From Candidatus Coatesiibacteriota bacterium (lineage in GTDB: Bacteria > Oederibacteriota > CAKKQC01): 5,082 bases of DNA. The notes under the pieces are model-generated. The model had not been told where the DNA came from. It ran no database searches and saw nothing but the letters and a program-made list of their open reading frames with translations. The stretch is taken from positions 1-5,082 of the forward strand of contig JAHFSL010000231.1 in NCBI GenBank assembly GCA_023265785.1. Reading direction: 5' to 3'. Made by a program: the position numbers and the translations under genes. Below, in pieces: positions 1 to 5,082 of this stretch (position 1 is its first letter; each line of letters begins with the position of its first letter).

Positions 1-44
1 TGTTCTCACCGCGCCGGCGCGCCCGGCGCTGGTCGGGCCGGGCC

Positions 45-1766
45 ATGGCCCGCCCCGCATTCATCGTGGTGCTGGCCCTGGTCGTCGGGTTCGGCCTGCG
101 TAATCGGGTCGCGTTCTATATGGCGCTCTGGGAGGGTCGCCGGGCCATTGAGCGCCGGGAATACCCGCAGGCACGGGAGGCGTTCGAGCGCGCCTGGCAC
201 CTGCACCCCGACCACCCCTACGTCCACGATGGCGCGGGGTTCCTCTTCCTGTCCCAGGCGGGCCCCGGCTGGCGTGCCCAGGCCCGGTCCAGTTATGCGC
301 GGGCCATCACTCGCGGCCTGACCTCCAATCCATTCATTAACCATGTGACCGAGGCCCGCCGCCAACTCGATGCCGGTCAGTACGACCTGGCGGAGGTTGA
401 ACTGGAGCACGCCCTGGAACTCTCCCCCCGCAACGCGACTGCCAATCTGCTCGCCGGCCGCCTGCTGGTCGCCCAGGGGAAACTGACCAAGGCCATTGAC
501 CAGTACCAGGCCGCCCTCCAATTGAGCCCGCGGTCCGAGGAGATCAAGCTCGCGCTCACCCGGGCCCAGGAGGCGAAGAGCCGCGGCAGTCTTCCCTACA
601 TCCTGGACCGCAACGGTGCCGTCCTCGCCGCGCAGGACCTGGTCAGCGGCGCTCCCGTCTACCCCTGTGATTTCTGGACGGCCCATCTGGTGGGGTGGCG
701 CTCCGCCACCCACGGCCGGGCCGGGCTGGAGGAGGCCATGGGCGACCGTCTGCGCGGGAACACCGTCACCCTGACCATTGACGCCCGGCTCCAGCGGATC
801 GCCGACGCGGCGCTCGGCTGGCAGAAGGGCTCCATCGTGATCCTCAAGCCCCAGACCGGCGAGATTCTCGCCGCCGTCTCCCATCCCACCTTCCGGCCCT
901 CCCAGCTGGACCGGACCTGGGCCAAGATCATGGAAAACCCGAACGAGCCGCTCAAGAACCGCGCCTTCGAGGGGCTCTACGAGCCGGGCTCCATCGCCAA
1001 GATGATCTCGGCCGCCGAGATCATCGAGACGCATACCGACGTGTCGAAACTGTACCCCTTCCGGTGTCGGGGCTATGTCATGATCGGCAATGAGCCGTTC
1101 TGGGACTGGACCGCGCACCGCACCATGGAGTCCTTCTCGGCCGCCTTCAATAATTCGTGCAATGTCGCGATGGCCCGGATGGCCCCCCTCGTCGGCGCCG
1201 CCACCGTGACCCAGTTTCTCCGCGCCTTCGGGTTCGGCGAGCAGGACCGAATTACCCTTGACCTCCCGGTGGCCCAGAGCCGCGCCCCGTTGGATCCCGA
1301 CACCCCCTACAAGCTGGCCTCGGCTTTCATCGGACTGGGGAACAACTTCCGGGTCACCCCCCTCCACGCCGCCATGGTCATCGCCGCGGTGGCCAACGGC
1401 GGCGTCATGATGACCCCCATCCTGGTCAAGGAAATCCGGAGCGTCACCGGTGAAGTCATGGCGACCATGACCCCCAGGGTCCACAAGATCTCGGTCAAGA
1501 AGGAGACGGCCGCCCAGCTCACGGTCCACCTCGTGGACTTCGTCCAGAACGGGATCGGCCGGAAGGCCAAGATGCTCCGGTACCATGTGGCCGGCAAGAC
1601 CGGCACCTCGGGCTCCAGCAAGAAGGGGTTGAACGGCTGGTTCATCTGCTTCGCCCCCGCGGAAAAGCCCGAACTGGCCATCGCCATCCTGTGCGAGAAC
1701 GGCGGCACCGGCCACGCGGTGGCCGCCCCGCTGGCCCAGCGCGTCCTCGCGGAGGCCCTGCCCTGA
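45..1766 (+). CDS. TPR-containing class B-type penicillin-binding protein (peptidoglycan D,D-transpeptidase)
   Basis: Probable cell-wall transpeptidase that cross-links peptidoglycan stem peptides on the outer face of the inner membrane. Seen in the 573-residue product: a hydrophobic helix at about 5-18; TPR-like helix pairs at about 24-57, 58-95 (divergent), 96-130 and 131-166; a short linker with the class B signature ILDRNGAVLA (186-195), then HLVGW (214-218) and GRAGLE (224-229); and a transpeptidase domain at about 240-570. Its active-site motifs are complete: SIAK (S316 nucleophile, K319), SCN (371-373) and KTG (518-520). There is no glycosyltransferase domain. Only about 10 residues separate DRNGAVLA from the YP motif (206-207), so the usual dimerisation domain is nearly absent, as in short PbpA-like proteins. 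ATG 45 is the only start in the window, but it lacks a clear ribosome site and the frame stays open to the left edge with an Arg-rich stretch, so the gene may begin upstream. Family assignment is firm; the role of the TPRs is inference. Confidence 0.9.
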   Translation: MARPAFIVVLALVVGFGLRNRVAFYMALWEGRRAIERREYPQAREAFERAWHLHPDHPYVHDGAGFLFLSQAGPGWRAQARSSYARAITRGLTSNPFINHVTEARRQLDAGQYDLAEVELEHALELSPRNATANLLAGRLLVAQGKLTKAIDQYQAALQLSPRSEEIKLALTRAQEAKSRGSLPYILDRNGAVLAAQDLVSGAPVYPCDFWTAHLVGWRSATHGRAGLEEAMGDRLRGNTVTLTIDARLQRIADAALGWQKGSIVILKPQTGEILAAVSHPTFRPSQLDRTWAKIMENPNEPLKNRAFEGLYEPGSIAKMISAAEIIETHTDVSKLYPFRCRGYVMIGNEPFWDWTAHRTMESFSAAFNNSCNVAMARMAPLVGAATVTQFLRAFGFGEQDRITLDLPVAQSRAPLDPDTPYKLASAFIGLGNNFRVTPLHAAMVIAAVANGGVMMTPILVKEIRSVTGEVMATMTPRVHKISVKKETAAQLTVHLVDFVQNGIGRKAKMLRYHVAGKTGTSGSSKKGLNGWFICFAPAEKPELAIAILCENGGTGHAVAAPLAQRVLAEALP

Positions 1767-1770
1767 TCTA
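1764..1770. other. Convergent stop-codon junction, one base apart
   Basis: The TGA of the penicillin-binding protein gene (1764-1766) and the reverse-strand TAG of the M16 peptidase gene (CTA at 1768-1770) are separated by the single base 1767. No intergenic terminator fits. The only local hairpin is a 4-bp CCCT/AGGG stem with an 8-base loop and no T tract. Any transcript end for either gene must therefore lie inside the opposing gene or depend on Rho. Confidence 0.9.
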
Positions 1771-4737
1771 GTAGGGAAACAGGGAGTCGAGCGGGACTTC
1801 CTGGACGGTGCCGAGGGCGGCCAGCCCGTGGAGGTCCAGCCGGTCACGGTGGCCCAGGATGGCCAGGGTGAACGGGACCCCGCTGTAGCGCCGGGAGAAT
1901 GCCGCCAGGTCGTCAAGCGTGTAGTGCTGGAGCCGGGCGAACCGGGCCGGCCGGGGGTCGCCCGGCGGCAGGCCCTGTTCCTCCCACGCCATGACCATTC
2001 CGGGGACCGCCCGGAATTGCAACGGCGCGGTCCGGTAGGCCTCGTCGAGCGCGTGGAGGGACTCCCCCAGTCGCGTGGCCGAGAGCGGGAGGTGGTGCTC
2101 GAGCGTGGCCAGCAGGCCGGCGGCCTCCATGGTCTTGTCCGCCTGACAGCCCAGGTTGCCCCACAACCGGCTGTCGTCCCCCTTGAGGTCCCCGGCATCC
2201 ACGCCGCCGCCGGCCACATAGGCCAGCGCCCGGGTCTCGCGAATCTCCTGGAACAGCACGGAAGACATGCTCCCGCCCATGTAGTGGGTCCAGACATCCT
2301 CGTCCACCGCCCGCGCCGGATCCATCGGCCCGTCCGGGGCATACAGGAAAACCCGTGACTGCACCATGTCCCGGTGGGTGACGAGGACCCGGGGGGCGGC
2401 CGGTACGAGGTAGGCCATGCGCGGAGTCGGCGGGGCAACGCGATGCGGGGCGGGTGCGACGGCGACGCGCAGGGCGATCTCGTCGGGCGACCGGGTGCCG
2501 ACATACACCACCGCGCGGGGCAGGTCCCACAGCGAGGCCCCCAGCGCGGTCAACCGGGGCTCGGTCAGCGCCTTCAGCCCGGCGTCGGACACCTGGTTCA
2601 GGACCGAGCTGTCGGGACCGCGCTCGGCGAACTGGACCAGCGCCGCGAACACGGCCGAGGGGTTCTTTTTGTTGTCCTGGTGGGAACCGAGCTGGACCGC
2701 CACCATCTTCTCGAGCGTGCCCGGGGCGACCGCGGGGTGGGCAAACCGCTCCAGCACCAGCCGGAGGGACTCCTCCAGGTGGGACTCCAGCCCGGAGAGG
2801 GAGACCGTCGTCCGCCGCTCGCCCTCGGCCAGTGAAACGGTGGTGCCCAGGGCATAGAGGGCCTTCCGGAAGGCATCGCCATCCAGGGTTCCCGTCCCGG
2901 CGAGGTCCAGCAGGTCCAGGGCGGCGCCCAGCTCCTTCTCCTGCCGGGTCCCGATGGGAAAGATGAAGGCCAGGTCGAACACGTCATTCTCCGGGTTGGG
3001 CCCGGCATACAGCCGCCCGAACGGGCGGTTCGACACGCTGACATCGCGGCCCGCCTGCACCCAGCGCGGCTCGATGGGCGGCGCCGGCAGGGCGACGAGT
3101 TCCCCGAAAAAGGCCGACTGGCGGACATCCTCGACCTGAATCCTGGTGAAGGACGGCTTGGGAATCACCGGCGAGTTCGGCTTGCCGTGGTGGCGGACCG
3201 CCACGACCCGGTCGGCTCCCAGCAGGGCGTTCGCCACGCGGACCACGTCGGCCTTGGTGACCCGGCGCAGGCGATCCAGCCGGCCGGCGGCGTGCGCCCA
3301 CTCATCCACCGCGACAAACGACATGGCCATCCGGTTGACCCGGGCCTCGTTGGACTCCAGTTCCCGCTTCTCCCCCACCTCAAAATTGGTGATGACGGCC
3401 TTGAGATCACTCTCCTCAAACTCACCCCGCTTGAGGCGCTCCACGGCTCCCAGGAGCAGGGCCTCGGCCTGGGCCGGCGTCTGACCCTGCCGCGGGACCG
3501 CCCAGACTTCCCAAATTCCGGCATCGCGGTTGAGGTCGGGGGAACTTCCGGCGGCCTTGACCTTCTGGGCCTGGACCAGCGAGAGGTTGATGATGCCGGC
3601 CACGGCATTGTCCATCAGCATGTCCATCACGGTGACGATATCCGCGTCAGGATCCGACCCGGGGACCGCCTGCCAGCCGATGACCACCTTCTCCTCCGCC
3701 TCGAAGGTCACCGCCACGCGCTTTGTCCCCTTGGGGCGCGGCGTCGGGAACGCGGGCCGCGGGGGCACCGGTCTTGATTCCCATCCGCCGAACTCGCGCT
3801 CCAACAGGGCCAGCATCTCCGCCCGGTCAAAGTCACCGGCCAGCGCGATGCACATGTTGGCGGGAACGTAGGCCTTGTGGAAATAGTCGTACATGCGCGC
3901 GAGGGACGGATTCTTGAGGTGGGCCACGGTGCCCAGCGTGGGTTGGGTCCCGTAGGGGTGGCGGGGAAAGAGGGCCAGCGCGAACGCCTCGTCCAACGCC
4001 CGCTCGGGATTGTCCATGGCCCGGTTCTTCTCCTCGTACACCGTCTCGAGTTCGGTGGGAAAGAGCCGGAACACGGCGTGGGTAAACCGGTCGGCTTCCA
4101 CCTTCGCCCACACGGCGGCCCGGTTCCGGGGGAAACTACAGACAAAGACCGTGCCCTCGTCCATCGTGAAGGCGTTGACATCGTCAAATCCCAGCCGGGC
4201 ATACAGCCGGTCCAGTTCATTGGGCACCTCGAACGCCGCGCCCGCGGCGTTCTCCCGGTCAATCTCCTTCAGGAGCCGGTCCCGCTCCTTCCCATCCCTG
4301 GACTTGAACCGGCGGTCGTACAGGGCCACGATCCGGTCCAGGTGCGGTTTCTCCTGCTCCCAGTCCATCGTGCCGATCCGGGAGGTTCCCTTGAACAGCA
4401 TATGTTCCAGATAATGCGCCAGCCCGGTGCAGTCGGCGGGGTCGTTCCGGCTCCCCGTCCGAACCGCCACCCACGCGGTGACCCGCGGCACCCGGGTGGA
4501 GGGCGAGAGGTAGATGGTGAGCCCGTTGGCCAGCCGGTGGACCGTGGCGCCCAGCAGGTCGCCGGGCAGGGGGGACAGGACCGGGGCGGGCACCACCGGG
4601 GCCGCAACGGGCGGCACCGTCGTGCGTGCCGGCGACCGCCCCGCGGCCAGGAGGAGCGCGAGCAGGAAGGCGGATCGGCGCTGGCGGGTCACAACGCTGG
4701 CGATCATAGCATCAGGGCGCCGGCCGAAGGGTACCAT
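1768..4737 (-). CDS. Exported two-unit M16 (insulinase/pitrilysin-type) zinc metallopeptidase
   Basis: Predicted periplasmic or secreted zinc peptidase that would degrade small peptides. The 989-residue product has a signal-peptide-like start (basic RQRR at 18-21, hydrophobic SAFLLALLLAAG 22-33, possible cleavage after SPA at 37), then a Pro/Ala/Val-rich linker to about 58. The first M16 unit spans about 64-455. Its inverted zinc motif is HYLEH (H108, E111, H112), with E236 in VYEEK as probable third ligand and E229 seven residues before it. The spacing is about 50 residues longer than the classical 74-76 because of a charged helical insertion at about 124-178. The second unit (about 565-905) lacks zinc ligands (LLDLAGT where HxxEH would fall) but keeps the substrate-binding element FQEIRETRALAY (829-840, R/Y pair). 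Size and four-lobe plan are normal for fused M16 peptidases. The start is uncertain: M1 (4737) gives a longer n-region, M11 (4707) a more typical signal peptide, and neither has a strong ribosome site. The natural substrate cannot be read from the sequence. Confidence 0.93.
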   Translation of the reverse strand: MVPFGRRPDAMIASVVTRQRRSAFLLALLLAAGRSPARTTVPPVAAPVVPAPVLSPLPGDLLGATVHRLANGLTIYLSPSTRVPRVTAWVAVRTGSRNDPADCTGLAHYLEHMLFKGTSRIGTMDWEQEKPHLDRIVALYDRRFKSRDGKERDRLLKEIDRENAAGAAFEVPNELDRLYARLGFDDVNAFTMDEGTVFVCSFPRNRAAVWAKVEADRFTHAVFRLFPTELETVYEEKNRAMDNPERALDEAFALALFPRHPYGTQPTLGTVAHLKNPSLARMYDYFHKAYVPANMCIALAGDFDRAEMLALLEREFGGWESRPVPPRPAFPTPRPKGTKRVAVTFEAEEKVVIGWQAVPGSDPDADIVTVMDMLMDNAVAGIINLSLVQAQKVKAAGSSPDLNRDAGIWEVWAVPRQGQTPAQAEALLLGAVERLKRGEFEESDLKAVITNFEVGEKRELESNEARVNRMAMSFVAVDEWAHAAGRLDRLRRVTKADVVRVANALLGADRVVAVRHHGKPNSPVIPKPSFTRIQVEDVRQSAFFGELVALPAPPIEPRWVQAGRDVSVSNRPFGRLYAGPNPENDVFDLAFIFPIGTRQEKELGAALDLLDLAGTGTLDGDAFRKALYALGTTVSLAEGERRTTVSLSGLESHLEESLRLVLERFAHPAVAPGTLEKMVAVQLGSHQDNKKNPSAVFAALVQFAERGPDSSVLNQVSDAGLKALTEPRLTALGASLWDLPRAVVYVGTRSPDEIALRVAVAPAPHRVAPPTPRMAYLVPAAPRVLVTHRDMVQSRVFLYAPDGPMDPARAVDEDVWTHYMGGSMSSVLFQEIRETRALAYVAGGGVDAGDLKGDDSRLWGNLGCQADKTMEAAGLLATLEHHLPLSATRLGESLHALDEAYRTAPLQFRAVPGMVMAWEEQGLPPGDPRPARFARLQHYTLDDLAAFSRRYSGVPFTLAILGHRDRLDLHGLAALGTVQEVPLDSLFPY
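4726..4731 (+). promoter_or_regulatory. Weak Shine-Dalgarno candidate GAAGGG before the gene at 4743
   Basis: The purine run GAAGGG lies 11 bases before ATG 4743 and 4 bases before the out-of-frame ATG at 4736. The first spacing is longer than optimal, the second shorter. The signal-peptide coding frame supports 4743. The site falls inside the first codons of the divergent M16 gene if that gene starts at 4737. Confidence 0.3.
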
Positions 4738-4742
4738 GAATC

Positions 4743-5082
4743 ATGCCCCGGAACGCCCTCCTGCTCGCCGCCATCTGGCTGGTCCCCGGGATGGCGCGCG
4801 GCTGGGGCGATGACGGCCACAAACTCGTCCTGCGCGAGGCGATCCGCACCCTGCCGCCCGCCGCCCGGCGACTTTACGAGAACAAGGGGCGCGAACTGGA
4901 CCGCCTCACGGTGGAGCCCGACCACCGCAGTCAGGTGCCGGCGGAAGGGTGCAAGCACTGGGTCAATATCGAGAAGACCGAGCCGGCGTATGTCGCCGCC
5001 CTCAATGCCGCGCTCACCGCGGCCTACGGCGGCGAGGGGTACGCCGATGAGGATGCGCGCGGCGTGGCCGCCGGGCTCGATA
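4743..5082 (+). CDS. Exported phospholipase C/P1 nuclease-superfamily protein, 3' end cut by the window
   Basis: Partial gene; 113 codons are visible and the frame is open at the right edge. The product starts MPRNALLLAAIWLVPGMARG, a short signal peptide with ARG as a plausible cleavage site (A18, G20), which would leave WGDDGH (21-26) as the mature N-terminus. In the zinc-dependent phospholipase C/P1 nuclease superfamily the mature N-terminal Trp and a nearby His bind the zinc cluster, so W21 and H26 fit. Further matches are LPPAARRLYE (37-46), PDHR (59-62) and KHWVNIE (71-77). These follow the order of the LPP...Y...PDKR...HYIDID pattern I recall from bacterial proteins annotated as zinc-dependent phospholipase C family, with D60 and H72 as candidate metal ligands. 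The remaining ligands would lie beyond the window. The substrate (phospholipid, nucleic acid or other phosphoester) cannot be decided. The gene diverges from the M16 peptidase gene with 5-35 bases between starts, so a shared control region is possible. Confidence 0.72.
   Translation, partial: MPRNALLLAAIWLVPGMARGWGDDGHKLVLREAIRTLPPAARRLYENKGRELDRLTVEPDHRSQVPAEGCKHWVNIEKTEPAYVAALNAALTAAYGGEGYADEDARGVAAGLD

Noticed and set aside
1761..1776. Possible terminator hairpin CCCT-8 bases-AGGG at the convergent junction
   Set aside because: The stem has only 4 bp, the loop is 8 bases and there is no T tract on either strand.
6..2504. A very long open frame (832 codons) on the reverse strand across the penicillin-binding protein gene and part of the M16 gene
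   Set aside because: It is antisense to one clearly conserved gene and out of frame with another. Its translation is a low-complexity Gly/Pro/Arg/Asp mix with no recognisable domain, as expected from high third-position G+C on the opposite strand.
1828..3871. Several open frames of 100-200 codons on the plus strand and in other minus frames within the M16 gene
   Set aside because: All overlap the M16 coding sequence, whose motifs fix the real frame. They show only biased composition and no domain signature.
4703..4708. TATGAT on the minus strand, resembling a -10 box for the M16 gene
   Set aside because: No matching -35 element lies at suitable distance, and it sits within the first codons of the annotated gene, so it would need the downstream GTG start. 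Too weak to annotate.
4736..4813. Short frame from ATG 4736 (25 codons) overlapping the start of the phospholipase C-like gene, a potential leader peptide
   Set aside because: The Shine-Dalgarno spacing of 4 bases is short, the peptide shows no attenuation-type residue runs, and the overlapping frame encodes a proper signal peptide.
1..5082. A new multi-gene defence, mobile or biosynthetic system
   Set aside because: All coding space is taken by three members of known enzyme families in convergent/divergent order. I saw no integrase, transposase, toxin-antitoxin, CRISPR repeat, inverted terminal repeat or RNA gene.

Overview
The window is about two-thirds G+C by eye and densely coding. It holds three protein genes: an inner-membrane-anchored class B-type penicillin-binding protein (+), an exported M16 (insulinase-type) zinc peptidase (-), and the first 113 codons of an exported protein of the phospholipase C/P1 nuclease type (+). 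Signal sequences on the last two and a peptidoglycan transpeptidase on the first point to a free-living, peptidoglycan-bearing bacterium, probably Gram-negative (diderm). I cannot place it in a phylum. High-G+C groups such as Acidobacteriota, Myxococcota or Verrucomicrobiota-like lineages would fit, but that is a guess.

Layout: bases 1-44 lie before the first ATG of gene 1 in this window and continue its open frame without a stop, so the true start may lie off the left edge. Gene 1 (45-1766, +) has one membrane helix, about four TPR-like repeats and a transpeptidase domain with all three active-site motifs intact. It ends one base from the stop codon of gene 2 (1768-4737, -), a full-length two-unit M16 peptidase with a complete zinc site in its first half and none in its second. 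Gene 3 (4743 to beyond 5082, +) diverges from gene 2, with only 5 bases between the two annotated ATGs, or 35 if the second ATG of gene 2 is the real start.

No RNA gene, mobile element, CRISPR array, repeat family or convincing terminator was seen, and there is no gene-free stretch longer than 50 bases. All three products act at or outside the cytoplasmic membrane (wall cross-linking, peptide degradation, metal-dependent hydrolysis). The orientation is convergent then divergent, so they do not form one operon, and I see no evidence of a joint pathway. I did not find a new multi-gene system. The most distinctive item is the TPR/transpeptidase fusion in gene 1, with a much reduced non-catalytic domain.
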